A stretch of DNA of 64,000 bases from Desulfoluna sp. (GCF_030145185.1 NZ_JAQYWB010000003.1:1-64000); one strand, 5' to 3'; counted from the stretch's first letter, positions 36,073-45,217 are shown. Notes: generated by a model from the letters alone, not told the origin. Translations and numbers: made by a program.

Positions 36073-36528
36073 TCAGGGGACCTGAATCACTTCGATATCG
36101 GCTTCATTGAGCATCTCTTTGGACATGGCATCGGCGTAACCTGACTTGTAATAAATCCGGCGAACGCCTGCGTTGATCAGCAGCTTGGCGCAGATAGAGC
36201 AGGGCAGGTTGGTGCAGAAGAGGGTCGAGCCATTGATGGAGACTCCGTGGTAGGCGGCTTGCACAATGGCGTTCTGCTCGGCGTGGACACCGCGGCAGAG
36301 TTCATGGCGCTCTCCGGATGGGACGCCCAGTTGTTCTCTTATGCATCCGGTTTCGGAGCAGTGGCGAACGCCGCTGGGGGCTCCGTTGTATCCTGTGGCC
36401 AGAACACGTTTGTCTTTGACAAGCACGGCCCCCACCGCACGGCGTGTGCAGGTAGATCGTTTGGCCACCAGTTCGGTGATGTCCATGAAGTACTGAGTCC
36501 ATGAGGGGCGCTTGAGTTCTGGTTCCAT
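36073..36528 (-). CDS. comEB: dCMP deaminase (ComEB-like)
   Basis: 151 residues. Zinc site HAEQNA (about 81-86) and PCSICAK; the extra [10 protein letters not shown] segment is typical of dCMP deaminase. It makes dUMP for thymidylate synthesis, which fits its place between glyA (folate one-carbon units) and nrdR. ATG at 36528 with AAGGAGCCACCC; the 26-codon extension upstream crosses a hairpin and is not used. Confidence 0.93.
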   Translation of the reverse strand: MEPELKRPSWTQYFMDITELVAKRSTCTRRAVGAVLVKDKRVLATGYNGAPSGVRHCSETGCIREQLGVPSGERHELCRGVHAEQNAIVQAAYHGVSINGSTLFCTNLPCSICAKLLINAGVRRIYYKSGYADAMSKEMLNEADIEVIQVP

Positions 36529-36547
36529 GTGGGTGGCTCCTTGGCGG

Positions 36548-36582
36548 CCAGAAGGCCCGGATTCTGAGTCCGGGCCTTCTGG
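36548..36582 (-). terminator. 14-bp perfect hairpin between glyA and comEB
   Basis: CCAGAAGGCCCGGA and TCCGGGCCTTCTGG enclose a 7-nt loop. No T-run follows on the minus strand, and the comEB ribosome site begins about 8 nt later. It may be an attenuating or mRNA-processing hairpin rather than a full terminator. Confidence 0.6.
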
Positions 36583-36609
36583 GCAGGTAACGATACGGGC
36601 AATCAACCC

Positions 36610-37854
36610 TTAGTCTGTGAACAGAGGGAAGGTGTTACAAAGGGCCTTCACCTCGAGACGGATGGTTTCGATGACGGACGCGTCGTCCCTGTTTTCAAGG
36701 GCTTTCGCCATGAACTCCGCCACCTGCTTCATTTCAGCTTCCTTCATGCCGCGGGTGGTGAGCACCGGGGTGCCGATGCGAATGCCGCTGGTGACGAAGG
36801 GGCTGCGGGTGTCAAAGGGGACCACATTTTTGTTGGCGGTGATGCCCGCACGGTCCAGGGTCTCTTCGGCGTTTTTTCCCGTGATGTTCATGCGGGTGAG
36901 GTCCAGGAGCATGAGGTGGTTGTCGGTACCGCCTGAGACGAGATCAAATCCCCGGGCCATGAGCTCATCGGCCAGGGTGGCGGCATTCTTGACAATCTGG
37001 GCCTGGTAGCTCTTGAACGCATCGGTGGACGCCTCTTTAAAGGCGATGGCCTTGGCCGCGATGACGTGCATGAGGGGGCCGCCCTGGATGCCGGGGAAGA
37101 TCTGCTTGTTCATGATGCCGGTGAGATCGGTGCCGGAGAGGATCAGTCCTCCACGGGGACCCCTGAGGGTCTTGTGGGTAGTGGAGGTGACCACGTCCGC
37201 GTAGGGGATCGGGTTGGGGTGCACGCCGCCGGCGACTAGGCCTGCAATGTGCGCCATGTCCACCATCAGGGACGCGCCGGTGCGCTTGGCGATCTCGGAA
37301 AAAGCCTTAAAATCAAGGGTTCGTGGGTAGGCGCTGGCACCCACAATGATCATCTTGGGCTTGCAGTCGCGCGCCATGGACTCCACATGATCAAGATCGA
37401 TCATGCCGGTCTCTTTTTCCACGCCGTAATGAACGAAGTTGAAAAGTTTTCCGGAGAAGCTGGCAGGGCTGCCGTGGGTGAGGTGTCCGCCGTGGGCGAG
37501 GTCCATGCCCATGACGGTATCGCCGGGCGCAAGGAAGCCGAAAAGGGCCGCCATGTTGGCCTGGGAACCGGAGTGGGGTTGGACGTTGGCGTAGGTCGCG
37601 CCAAAGAGCTCTTTGGCACGGTCGATTGCAATGGCCTCGGCGGTGTCTACGTGGGTGCATCCGCCGTAGTAGCGTTTGCCGGGGTAGCCTTCGGCGTACT
37701 TGTTGGTCAACGGAGAGCCCATGGCCTCCATGACCGGCGCGCTGACGGCATTTTCCGATGCAATGAGTTCAAGGTTATTTTGCTGCCGTGAGATTTCATT
37801 CTCAATGGCAAGGGCAATATCCGGATCCACATCTCTGATACACTTCAGGTTCAC
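36610..37854 (-). CDS. glyA: Serine hydroxymethyltransferase
   Basis: 414 residues. PLP-dependent serine-glycine interconversion feeding tetrahydrofolate one-carbon units. The lysine motif [12 protein letters not shown] and the N-terminal [16 protein letters not shown] are intact. Start is GTG at 37854 (GTG AAC CTG..), preceded by GAGGAAGCAAAG. A 453-bp gap separates it from rpiB. Confidence 0.96.
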   Translation of the reverse strand: MNLKCIRDVDPDIALAIENEISRQQNNLELIASENAVSAPVMEAMGSPLTNKYAEGYPGKRYYGGCTHVDTAEAIAIDRAKELFGATYANVQPHSGSQANMAALFGFLAPGDTVMGMDLAHGGHLTHGSPASFSGKLFNFVHYGVEKETGMIDLDHVESMARDCKPKMIIVGASAYPRTLDFKAFSEIAKRTGASLMVDMAHIAGLVAGGVHPNPIPYADVVTSTTHKTLRGPRGGLILSGTDLTGIMNKQIFPGIQGGPLMHVIAAKAIAFKEASTDAFKSYQAQIVKNAATLADELMARGFDLVSGGTDNHLMLLDLTRMNITGKNAEETLDRAGITANKNVVPFDTRSPFVTSGIRIGTPVLTTRGMKEAEMKQVAEFMAKALENRDDASVIETIRLEVKALCNTFPLFTD

Positions 37855-38307
37855 CTTTGCTTCCTCTTCAGCCGTGTGTTCGGCTTGTCAGCCGGGATTG
37901 GGCTTGTCCGCCGGGTTTTCGGTTGGTGAAGGACACCGCGTCTCATGGATCAGGATACCTTAAGCCGGTGACTTATGGTCCGGTTCGGTTTAATCGGCCA
38001 TCCGGCGTGTGCGGAAAGGCCATGCCCGAGGCCGGGTTCAGTCCCAGGGTATCCATATTGTTCCTTCAAAGAACGATCGCTGACTGTCGACACGGGTCAC
38101 AGCTTTTGGGTTCACCGCCTGCGTTCCCAGTCTCAGGGGGCCTGCCGGGCAGGCCTTGGTTCCGGGGTCGCTCCCCATAGAAAAGCGGTGTTGTCGGACA
38201 GCCTCCGTTGAAGGGCGCTGCCGACGGCTTGTGTTGCCTCTGCCTCCTGTCCCGCGCCCTGTTGAGCCGTAAGGGCTGGCGGGGTCAGGTCAGGAGGATT
38301 GGAACGT
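37855..38307. other. rpiB-glyA spacer without genes
   Basis: 453 bp with several GC-rich complementary segments (CAGCCGGGATTGGGC near 37890; GGGGCCTGCCGGGCAGGCC near 38137-38157). No family-A or B repeat and no credible reading frame. Long for an otherwise tight cluster, so an internal promoter for glyA is possible. Confidence 0.35.
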
Positions 38308-38769
38308 TTACTTAAATGAATCGAACATCTGGAGGCGGTCCAGGTGACGGCCCCCTTCAAAAGGGGTCTCCATCCAGGTCTGGACCAGATCCAGGGCCAG
38401 GGACTCGCCAATGACTCGGGCGCCCATGACCAGGATGTTGCTGTCGTTGTGCATGCGGCTCATGCGCGCGGAAAAACCGTCGCTCACCAGGGCCGCCCGG
38501 ATTCCCTTGAAACGGTTGGCGGCCATGGACATGCCAAGGCCGGTACCGCAAAGAAGAATGCCCCTGGGGTAGGTCCCGTCAGAAACTTTCCCCGCCACTT
38601 CTTTCGCAAAGTCGGGGTAGTTGACGGACTCCAGCCCGTGACATCCGGCATCCACAACGTCCACGCCTTTTTCCTGTAGAAAGGCTTTTATCGCCTCTTT
38701 CAGGGGGTAGGCGGCGTGGTCACAGCCAATGACAACCGGGGATTCGTACGGGGTCTTGTCTTTACTCAT
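38308..38769 (-). CDS. rpiB: Ribose-5-phosphate isomerase B
   Basis: 153 residues. GCDHAAYPLKEAI near the N-terminus and the CGTGLGMSMAANR segment with the active Cys identify RpiB. It interconverts ribose 5-phosphate and ribulose 5-phosphate, the latter being the RibB substrate. ATG at 38769 after AAAGGACGATGAGTTC; a 15-codon upstream extension is not favoured. Confidence 0.93.
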   Translation of the reverse strand: MSKDKTPYESPVVIGCDHAAYPLKEAIKAFLQEKGVDVVDAGCHGLESVNYPDFAKEVAGKVSDGTYPRGILLCGTGLGMSMAANRFKGIRAALVSDGFSARMSRMHNDSNILVMGARVIGESLALDLVQTWMETPFEGGRHLDRLQMFDSFK

Positions 38770-38891
38770 GAACTCATCGTCCTTTAAATGCAAGGAAGGG
38801 TGGGAATAGCCCACCCTGTCAACCTGATCGTCATGGTTTTTAGTGTCTCACTCCCCGGAGGGGGATCTTCCTGTCGGCCGTGGCCGGCAAG

Positions 38892-39122
38892 TTACATGCG
38901 TGCTTCGATGTACGCGATGGCGTCTTTGACGCGGACGAGTTTTTCGGCCTCGTCGTCAGAGATCTCGATATCGAACACTTCTTCCATGGACATGATCAGC
39001 TCTACGAGGTCCAGGGAATCGGCCCCCAGGTCGTTGACGAAGTGGGCGTCGGGAACCACGTCACCCGCCTCGACTTTCAGTTTTTCAGAGACTACTTTTT
39101 TGATTTTATCTTCTACAGACAT
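38892..39122 (-). CDS. acpP: Acyl carrier protein
   Basis: 76 residues, acidic. GADSLDLVELIM carries the serine that receives the phosphopantetheine arm (about residue 36). It carries acyl chains in fatty-acid synthesis. AGAGGTAGCG precedes the ATG; it is 17 bp behind fabG. fabF, usually the next gene, is absent here. Confidence 0.97.
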   Translation of the reverse strand: MSVEDKIKKVVSEKLKVEAGDVVPDAHFVNDLGADSLDLVELIMSMEEVFDIEISDDEAEKLVRVKDAIAYIEARM

Positions 39123-39139
39123 CGCTACCTCTTGTTTCT

Positions 39140-39889
39140 TTAGGATGTAAACATGCCCCCACTGACGTGAAGAACCTGCCCGGTGATGTAGGCGGCCTTG
39201 TCGGAGGCAAGAAACGATACAACTCCGGCTACCTCGGAAGGCGAGCCGGAACGTTGCATGGGAATCTGGTCAACGATGGACCGGATGGCGTCCTCCGAGA
39301 GGGTGGCGGTCATGTCGGTGTCGATGAAACCCGGTGCCACGGCATTGACGGTAATTTGTCTGGATGCCAGTTCACGGGCTGCTGAGCGGGTCAGGCCGAT
39401 AAGCCCTGCCTTGGAGGCGCAGTAGTTGGCCTGGCCAGCATTGCCCGTCACCCCCACCAGGGAGGTGATGTTGATGATGCGGCCGGAACGCTGCTTCATC
39501 ATCGGGCGTGCTGCGGCTTTTAGGCAGAAAAAGGCCCCTTTGAGATTGGTGTCACACACCGTATCCCAATCGGCCTCTTTCATGCGAACAAGCAGCCCAT
39601 CCCGAGTGACTCCCGCATTATTTACAAGGACATCAATTCGCCCGGTGTCGTCTACGACCTTTTTAATAAAGGCGGAGACCTCCACTTCGGAGGTGACGTC
39701 CACACGGACGCCAACCGCCGTTCCGCCCTTTTCAGCAACAAGGGCTTCGGTAAGCCTTGCCGCCTCTTCGGACGACGCATAATTAAAAAAAATGCGGGTA
39801 TCGGGCCCGGCAAATTCGAGGCAGACCGCGCGGCCAATGCCCCGGGAACCTCCGGTGACGACGATGCAGCGTGCGTTGGTGTCAGACAT
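39140..39889 (-). CDS. fabG: 3-oxoacyl-[ACP] reductase
   Basis: 249 residues, SDR family. TGGSRGIG (NADPH loop), NNAG, and the catalytic S-Y-K with YCASK are present; the end HVSGGMF is typical of FabG. It reduces 3-oxoacyl-ACP in fatty-acid elongation. ATG at 39889 is chosen over an upstream TTG at 39913. It lies 77 bp after rpmF, where other genomes have plsX, fabH and fabD. Confidence 0.95.
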   Translation of the reverse strand: MSDTNARCIVVTGGSRGIGRAVCLEFAGPDTRIFFNYASSEEAARLTEALVAEKGGTAVGVRVDVTSEVEVSAFIKKVVDDTGRIDVLVNNAGVTRDGLLVRMKEADWDTVCDTNLKGAFFCLKAAARPMMKQRSGRIINITSLVGVTGNAGQANYCASKAGLIGLTRSAARELASRQITVNAVAPGFIDTDMTATLSEDAIRSIVDQIPMQRSGSPSEVAGVVSFLASDKAAYITGQVLHVSGGMFTS

Positions 39890-39966
39890 GGACCCTACAC
39901 TCCAGGGAATCAACGTGGCCCTTACACGTTAAACAAAACGTGTGGGTTCGACACATTGTGTGATCG

Positions 39967-40149
39967 CTACTCTTCGTCTTTAGCCAGAACATTGCGGCCT
40001 TTGTAGCTTCCGCAACCGGGGCACGCCTGGTGCATCATTTTGGCTTCGCCACATTCGGGGCAGACAGAGACATTGGGAGCCTCAGTTTTGTAATGGGTGC
40101 GGCGTTTTTTCGCTACGGACTTGGAGGTCTTATGCTTGGGTACAGCCAT
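39967..40149 (-). CDS. rpmF: 50S ribosomal protein L32
   Basis: 60 residues. N-terminal MAVPKHKTSKS and a C4 zinc motif (CPEC, CPGC) identify the zinc-binding form of L32. TTAGGAGATAACC precedes the ATG. First gene of the supercluster, directly behind a strong predicted promoter. Confidence 0.97.
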   Translation of the reverse strand: MAVPKHKTSKSVAKKRRTHYKTEAPNVSVCPECGEAKMMHQACPGCGSYKGRNVLAKDEE

Positions 40150-40217
40150 GGTTATCTCCTAACTCATTCATTTCTTTAAAAAATTATGTATAATGACGGA
40201 ACAGTCTTAACCGCCTT

Positions 40218-40246
40218 TATTTATTTTATTTAAAAGCGATTGTCAA
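40218..40246 (-). promoter_or_regulatory. Predicted sigma70 promoter of the rpmF-fabG-acpP cluster
   Basis: On the minus strand TTGACA (40246-40241), a 17-nt spacer and TAAATA (40223-40218), about 70 bp upstream of rpmF. The rest of the 344-bp divergent spacer toward gltX (40247-40493) shows nothing further that I can name. Confidence 0.65.
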
Positions 40247-40493
40247 GAATATTCACGTGCTTAGATTTTGGACACTTGTGCTGCTATACCAACTGTGGTA
40301 ATTGGCCATGAGCCGTAGATACCGCAGATCCCTATCTATTCACAATGTTTTTTTTATGTGAATGCGGACCTCGGGCGGTAAAAAAAAGTTGATTGCAGCC
40401 GTCTGCAGCCAGTGGCTGCCGTGTCCTGCAAGCGATTGTCGGGTCAACCAAACTAATTACCATTCTTTTTTAATACATACCACAGGAGATGCT

Positions 40494-41897
40494 ATGGGTG
40501 AGATTATAACGCGGTTTCCTCCGAGCCCTACGGGCTACCTTCACGTCGGAGGGGCTCGAACCGCTCTGTTCAACTGGCTCTACGCGAGAAAAACCGGCGG
40601 GACCTTCATCCTCCGCATCGAAGACACCGACCTGGAACGCTCCACCGAAGCGTCCGTTCAGGCCATCTTCGATGGGCTGGAGTGGCTGGGGATCGACTGG
40701 GATCAAGGCCCCTTTTATCAGACCCAGCGTTTTGACCTTTATAAAGAGGTGATCGCCAAGCTTCTCGAGGAGGGCCACGCCTACTGGTGTACCTGCACCC
40801 CCGAAGAGATTGAAGAGATGCGGGAGACGGCCCGGGCCAACGGCGAAAAACCCAAATACAACGGGAAATGCCGTGAGAGGCACCTCGGTCCCACCGAGGG
40901 TGCCGTGGTGCGTTTCAAGGTGCCCCTGGCCGGTGCGACGGCCTTCGAAGATATGGTGAAGGGACGCATCTCCATCCCCAACGCCGAACTCGATGATTTT
41001 ATCATCCAGCGAAGCGACGGCTCTCCCACCTACAACCTGGCGGTGGCCGTGGATGACCTCACCATGAAGGTGAACACCATCTTGCGGGGCGATGACCACG
41101 TGAACAACACCCCCAAGCAGATTTTGATTCTTCAGGCCATGGGGGAGACGGTGCCCACCTACGGCCACGTTCCCATGGTTCTGGGGAGCGACAAAGCCCG
41201 TTTGAGCAAGCGCCACGGGGCCACCAGCGTCACCGAGTACCGGGACATGGGAATTCTGCCCGATGCCATGATCAACTATCTGGCACGCCTGGGCTGGTCC
41301 TGCGGGGACCAGGAGTTCTTTACCCGGGAAGACCTGATCGAAAAATTCAACCCGGACCACATTGGCCGTTCTCCCGGCGTCTTTGACCAGGAAAAGCTTC
41401 TGGCCATCAACCATGATCATATCCAGCAGAAACCTGCGGAAGAGATCACCGAAGCTCTCCTTCCCTATCTGGAGAAAGCCGGTATTCAGGTGGCGGATCG
41501 AGATCAACTCGTCAAGGCCGTGAAGACCCTGGCCCCTCGAAGCCATACCCTGGTGGAGATGGCCGAGAACGCCCGCTTCTACTTTGAGGGGATTAAAGAG
41601 TACGACCCCAAAATGGCCAAAAAGGCTTTTAAGCCCGCAGCGGTTGATGCCCTTCTTGCGATGAAAGAGGCCCTGGCTGCCGTGGACGAGTTTACCGAGT
41701 CCCATCTTGAGGCCCCTTTTCATGCCGTGATGGAAAAGCTTGAGGTGGGCTTTGGCAAGGTGGCTCAGCCCCTGCGCCTGGCTGTCTCCGGTACCGGCGC
41801 CAGTCCCGGTATGTACGAGATGCTTGAGGTCCTCGGCAAAGAGGAGACCTTAAAGCGTATTGATGACGCCGTGGCGCATATCCGCGCTCTCGGGTAA
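40494..41897 (+). CDS. gltX: Glutamyl-tRNA synthetase
   Basis: 467 residues, class I. HIGH-type motif PTGYLHVGGARTALFNW near the N-terminus and KMSKS-type ARLSKRHGA around 240 are present, plus the CTCTPEE/C..C zinc-like segment. It charges tRNA-Glu; because gatB is in this genome it may also mischarge tRNA-Gln (inference). ACAGGAGATGCT precedes ATG 40494; the longer frame from 40362 has no ribosome site. Confidence 0.95.
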   Translation: MGEIITRFPPSPTGYLHVGGARTALFNWLYARKTGGTFILRIEDTDLERSTEASVQAIFDGLEWLGIDWDQGPFYQTQRFDLYKEVIAKLLEEGHAYWCTCTPEEIEEMRETARANGEKPKYNGKCRERHLGPTEGAVVRFKVPLAGATAFEDMVKGRISIPNAELDDFIIQRSDGSPTYNLAVAVDDLTMKVNTILRGDDHVNNTPKQILILQAMGETVPTYGHVPMVLGSDKARLSKRHGATSVTEYRDMGILPDAMINYLARLGWSCGDQEFFTREDLIEKFNPDHIGRSPGVFDQEKLLAINHDHIQQKPAEEITEALLPYLEKAGIQVADRDQLVKAVKTLAPRSHTLVEMAENARFYFEGIKEYDPKMAKKAFKPAAVDALLAMKEALAAVDEFTESHLEAPFHAVMEKLEVGFGKVAQPLRLAVSGTGASPGMYEMLEVLGKEETLKRIDDAVAHIRALG

Positions 41898-42111
41898 GGC
41901 CAAGAAAGGGTGGCGACGCCACGTGGGCTAAAATATCGTGAAAGCGTGTTGCCGTTGGGCGTTGCCCCTCGTTCCTCGGGGTGACGTCCTGCGGCATTCA
42001 TTCTGGATATCCGGGCCATTTTTTTGAGGTTGGGCGGGTGGGAAATTTATTTTATTAAAGGGCGGTTGCGTTCCGACGTGAGAAAAGGCAATTAAGCGAT
42101 GCTTTTTTTTC

Positions 42112-42141
42112 TTGACTCGCGGGGGGCCCCTGGCCTATAAA
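42112..42141 (+). promoter_or_regulatory. Promoter of tRNA-Gln
   Basis: TTGACT (42112-42117), an 18-nt spacer including a GC-rich stretch, and TATAAA (42136-42141), ending 27 bp before the tRNA. The GC-rich run after the -10 resembles a stringent discriminator, fitting a stable RNA gene. Confidence 0.7.
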
Positions 42142-42168
42142 CCCACTCGCAACCCATGCGTTGCCTGC

Positions 42169-42242
42169 TGGGATATCGTCCAATGGTAAGACTACGGTTT
42201 CTGATGCCGTCTATCGGGGTTCGAATCCCTGTATCCCAGCCA
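42169..42242 (+). tRNA. tRNA-Gln, anticodon CTG
   Basis: 74 nt including an encoded CCA. The acceptor stem is TGGGATA/TATCCCA, the anticodon stem ACGGT/GCCGT with loop TTCTGAT (anticodon CTG), and the T arm GGGGTTCGAATCCC. It has its own promoter and terminator and reads CAG codons. Confidence 0.97.
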
Positions 42243-42250
42243 CAATTTTT

Positions 42251-42287
42251 AAAGGCCCCTTCGATTTACGTCGAAGGGGCCTTTTTT
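42251..42287. terminator. Terminator after tRNA-Gln (also faces the MEMO1-like gene)
   Basis: AAAGGCCCCTTCGA, loop TTTACG, TCGAAGGGGCCTTTTTTAT: a 14-bp stem with T-run on plus; on minus the A-run gives a weaker T-run after the MEMO1-like gene. Confidence 0.92.
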
Positions 42288-42365
42288 ATTTCTGGCTGAG
42301 GTGATTTTGTCTCATCGAAGCGTATGATTCTCATCTCAGCCCCAAACCTATCGAGTCCTTTTCTT

Positions 42366-43220
42366 TTAAAACACCACCCCCGTGTACCCAACGAAGCTGT
42401 CCGACGGGCTTTTTGCGTAGCTGGTGGTGTGGGCGATTTCAACGCCGCCCGGGCTGCCGAGGGCTTTGGCGGCGGCGAGGGTGGCGGTGACGGCACCGGC
42501 GCAGCAGGCGTTTTGGCGCAGGAGGGCCTCATGGGTGAAGTAGGGGGCATCCAGGGCGGTCATGTGGTCGATGGCCTCACGGTCGTTGCATTCGTTGACC
42601 CAGGTCCGCGATGCTTCTCCTTTGCCCTGGGGGGTAAAGGAGAAATTGGGGCCGTAGTGGGTCAGGTCGGTGGAACCGATGACTTTTATCGTGAGGCCCA
42701 ACTGATTGGCGGTGTTGACCACGGCCAGGCCGGTGAGGGCAGCCTGTTTGTTGGGGGCGACTCCCAGGAGGCAGACGGCGGTCTCGCCAAAGAAGAGCCG
42801 GACAAAGGGAAGCTGGAGTTCCAGGGTGTTTTCCGGGGCCATGAAGGGCCCCATCTCACGCCGGATAAAGGGGGTTTTGCTTAAGGCCTCGGAGAATTCG
42901 GTGTGGACGGTGAGGTCTCCAAAGGGGGTTTCCAGAATGCCTTCGGTCATGACGTTGGTGGGGGCGGAGGGACCCAGGTGGTGTCCGAAAAGGACCACGA
43001 GGTCTGGTTTCTCTCCTTTGGCCAGGGTTTCGATCACCCGGCAGGCGAGGCTCCCTGAAAAAAACCACCCCGCATGGGGGACGATCCCCGCTCGGTAGTG
43101 ATCCCCCTGGGGCCGAGTCATCCACCCCTCCTTTTGAAACCCCTCGATCTCTTTGAGGCAGGCCTCCCTGCTCTCCGGATACCATTGCCCGCGAAGGGCT
43201 GCCCGCTTTCTTGCACCCAT
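42366..43220 (-). CDS. amrB: MEMO1-family protein (AmmeMemoRadiSam system protein B)
   Basis: 284 residues. AGIVPHAGWFFSGSLACRVI and ENTLELQLPFVR are hallmarks of the MEMO1 family, related to nonheme-iron dioxygenases, and CCAGAV/TSYAKS occur near the end. In many prokaryotes it is encoded with AMMECR1 and a radical-SAM partner; neither is seen in this window, so its role is open. ATG at 43220 with GGGAGATAAAATC is preferred to an upstream ATG at 43253. Confidence 0.85.
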   Translation of the reverse strand: MGARKRAALRGQWYPESREACLKEIEGFQKEGWMTRPQGDHYRAGIVPHAGWFFSGSLACRVIETLAKGEKPDLVVLFGHHLGPSAPTNVMTEGILETPFGDLTVHTEFSEALSKTPFIRREMGPFMAPENTLELQLPFVRLFFGETAVCLLGVAPNKQAALTGLAVVNTANQLGLTIKVIGSTDLTHYGPNFSFTPQGKGEASRTWVNECNDREAIDHMTALDAPYFTHEALLRQNACCAGAVTATLAAAKALGSPGGVEIAHTTSYAKSPSDSFVGYTGVVF

Positions 43221-43373
43221 GATTTTATCTCCCGAATGGTTATAATAAAACAATACAATATCACAGGGTTTTCAGGAAGAAAAAGCGGGCCTTGATCATC
43301 GTTTCGGCCACCTTCGTGTATACGTTACTATCCGTATCATAAAATACCGGCGGTATCCTATATCCACCATGGG

Positions 43374-43458
43374 TTCCCGCCTTCGCGGGAAAGACGGGAA
43401 AGACGGGAAAGACGGGAAAGACGGGAAAGACGGGAAAGACGGGAAAGACGGGAAAGAC
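43374..43458 (+). repeat. 9-bp tandem repeat (8 copies) next to a CGCGGG palindrome
   Basis: GGGAAAGAC is repeated exactly eight times (43387-43458) with a degenerate ninth. It grows out of the palindrome TTCCCGC-CTTC-GCGGGAA (43374-43391). A related palindrome plus CGTCTTTCCCGC flank is at 63672-63696, so the 9-mer appears to be an expansion of the flank of a dispersed repeat. No coding role. Confidence 0.85.
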
Positions 43459-43514
43459 GGGAAGACGCGGTAAGCCACTTTTGGATCGACGGTGGAGCAC
43501 CGGTAACTCACGCA

Positions 43515-43641
43515 CTTGCGACGCACGGTGCCGTACCTTACACGTCGCGCGAATGCGGACGCATTGCAGCCTCAAAAGACGAGAACCGATGCGCATTCGC
43601 AAACCAGCTTTCGAGGTGGCACACCTCGCCGCCGGAGGCAC
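43515..43641 (-). repeat. Family-A arm after the mmdA-like gene
   Basis: Inverted A1 copy: GCGAATGCGGACGCATT, GCGCATTCGCAAACC, GCTTTCGAGGTGGCACACC, CGCCGCCGGAGGC. The end is about 23 bp from the mmdA-like stop at 43664. No opposite arm is seen on the side of the MEMO1-like gene. Confidence 0.8.
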
Positions 43642-43663
43642 GCTTTTGTCCTTTCCTCTGTCC

Positions 43664-45217
43664 CTATAACGGGATGTTTCCGTGTTTTTTAGCGGGGCGG
43701 GTTTCGCGTTTCGAGCACATGATATCCAGGGCGTCGATGAGATGATTTCGGGTCTCCGACGGGAGGATGACGGCATCGATATAGCCCCTGGCCGCGGCGA
43801 TATAAGGGGTGAGAAAGAGGTCGTTGTATTCGCTAATTTTTTCGTCTCGCATGGAGGCAGGGTTGTCGGCGCTGTTGATCTCTTTGCGGTGGATGACGTT
43901 GGCGGCTCCCTGGGCTCCCATGACGGCAATCTCCGCTGTGGGCCAGGCAAAGGCCATGTCGGCGCCTAAGTGGCGCGAGCTCATGGCGAGGTAGGCCCCG
44001 CCGTAATCCTTTTTGGTGATCAAGAGGAGCTTGGGCACGGTGGCTTCGGAGTAGCTCCAGAGAAGTTTGGCTCCGTGCCGGATGATGCCTCCCCACTCCT
44101 GCTGGATGCCGGGAAGAAAGCCGGGCACGTCGGCAATGGTTAAAAGGGGGATGTTGAAGGCGTCGCAGAAGCGGATAAAGCGGCTGGCTTTGTCCGAGGT
44201 GTTGATGTCGAGGCAGCCGGCCAGCACCTTGGGCTGGTTGGCGATGACGCCCACCGTCCGGCCTTCCAGGCGGATGAAGCAGGTGATGATGTTCGGGGCA
44301 TAAAGGCTGTGAGGTTCAAAATAGGTCCCGTGATCGGCGATGGCCCGGATCAGGTCGAACATGTCGTAGGGCTTCATCGGGTTTTCCGGGATCAGGCTGT
44401 CGAGTTCGGGGCAGAGGCGATGGATCGGGTCTTCGGGGAGGATTCGAGGCGGTTCTTCCGTGTTGTTGGCGGGAAGGTACGAAAGAAGAGTTTTTATGCG
44501 GGTGATGCACTCCCCGTCGTCTTCGCAGGCGAAGTGGGCCACCCCGCTTTTGGTGCAGTGCGTCACGGCCCCGCCGAGTTTATCAAAGTCTACATCTTCC
44601 CCGGTGACGGACCGGATGACATCCGGGCCGGTGATGAACATGTGGCTGGTTTTTTTGACCATAAAGACAAAATCGGTCATGGCCGGGGAGTAGACGGCGC
44701 CGCCGGCTGTGGCCCCCATAATGGCAGAGATTTGGGGGATCACACCGGAAGCACCCGCGTTTCGGAAGAAGATCTCTCCGTATCCGGCCAGGGCATCCAC
44801 CCCCTCCTGGATCCGGGCGCCGCCGGAGTCGTTCATGCCGATGATGGGGACCCCGGCTTTCATGGCCATGTCCATCACCTTGCAGATTTTTTTGGCATGC
44901 ATCTCCCCCAGGCTTCCCGCTCGCGAGGTAACGTCTTGGGCATAGGCGAAGACGGGGCGGCCGTCCACCAGGCCGTGGCCGGTCACGACGCCGTCGGCAG
45001 GGATCTCCACCTGCTCCATGCCGAAGTTGGTGCAGCGGTGGGTGACAAAGCGGTCGATTTCCCGAAAGGAGTCCCTGTCAAAGAGGCGATCGAGACGTTC
45101 CCTTGCGGTGAGCTTGCCTTTGGCCGTGTGCTTTGCAACGGCCGAGGTGCCCCCCATGGATAGCGTCTTTGCGTCTTTCTCCTTCAGGTTGTGGATCATT
45201 TTCTGGACGCGATTCAT
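43664..45217 (-). CDS. mmdA: Carboxyltransferase subunit of methylmalonyl-CoA decarboxylase/transcarboxylase type
   Basis: 517 residues, matching MmdA/PccB and the 12S transcarboxylase subunit. GVPIIGMNDSGGARIQEGV and, in the C-terminal half, the GGAYLAMSSRHLGAD and AEIAVMGAQGAANVI segments are diagnostic of propionyl/methylmalonyl-CoA enzymes. It exchanges carboxyl between biotin and propionyl-CoA/methylmalonyl-CoA. AAGGAGAACGC before ATG. A strong terminator separates it from oadB, so it may have its own promoter even though it belongs functionally to the oad genes. Confidence 0.92.
   Translation of the reverse strand: MNRVQKMIHNLKEKDAKTLSMGGTSAVAKHTAKGKLTARERLDRLFDRDSFREIDRFVTHRCTNFGMEQVEIPADGVVTGHGLVDGRPVFAYAQDVTSRAGSLGEMHAKKICKVMDMAMKAGVPIIGMNDSGGARIQEGVDALAGYGEIFFRNAGASGVIPQISAIMGATAGGAVYSPAMTDFVFMVKKTSHMFITGPDVIRSVTGEDVDFDKLGGAVTHCTKSGVAHFACEDDGECITRIKTLLSYLPANNTEEPPRILPEDPIHRLCPELDSLIPENPMKPYDMFDLIRAIADHGTYFEPHSLYAPNIITCFIRLEGRTVGVIANQPKVLAGCLDINTSDKASRFIRFCDAFNIPLLTIADVPGFLPGIQQEWGGIIRHGAKLLWSYSEATVPKLLLITKKDYGGAYLAMSSRHLGADMAFAWPTAEIAVMGAQGAANVIHRKEINSADNPASMRDEKISEYNDLFLTPYIAAARGYIDAVILPSETRNHLIDALDIMCSKRETRPAKKHGNIPL

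Noticed and set aside
40470-41723. 417-aa frame antisense to gltX
   Set aside because: gltX has both class I signature motifs and a ribosome site; the antisense product is His/Gly-rich and matches nothing.
43387-43458. CRISPR array
   Set aside because: Nine-bp units with no spacers and no cas genes nearby; it is a simple tandem repeat.
43261-43950. 229-aa minus-strand protein with repeated FPV units
   Set aside because: It is the 9-bp tandem repeat read in frame, joined to repeat DNA and to an alternative frame of the mmdA-like gene.
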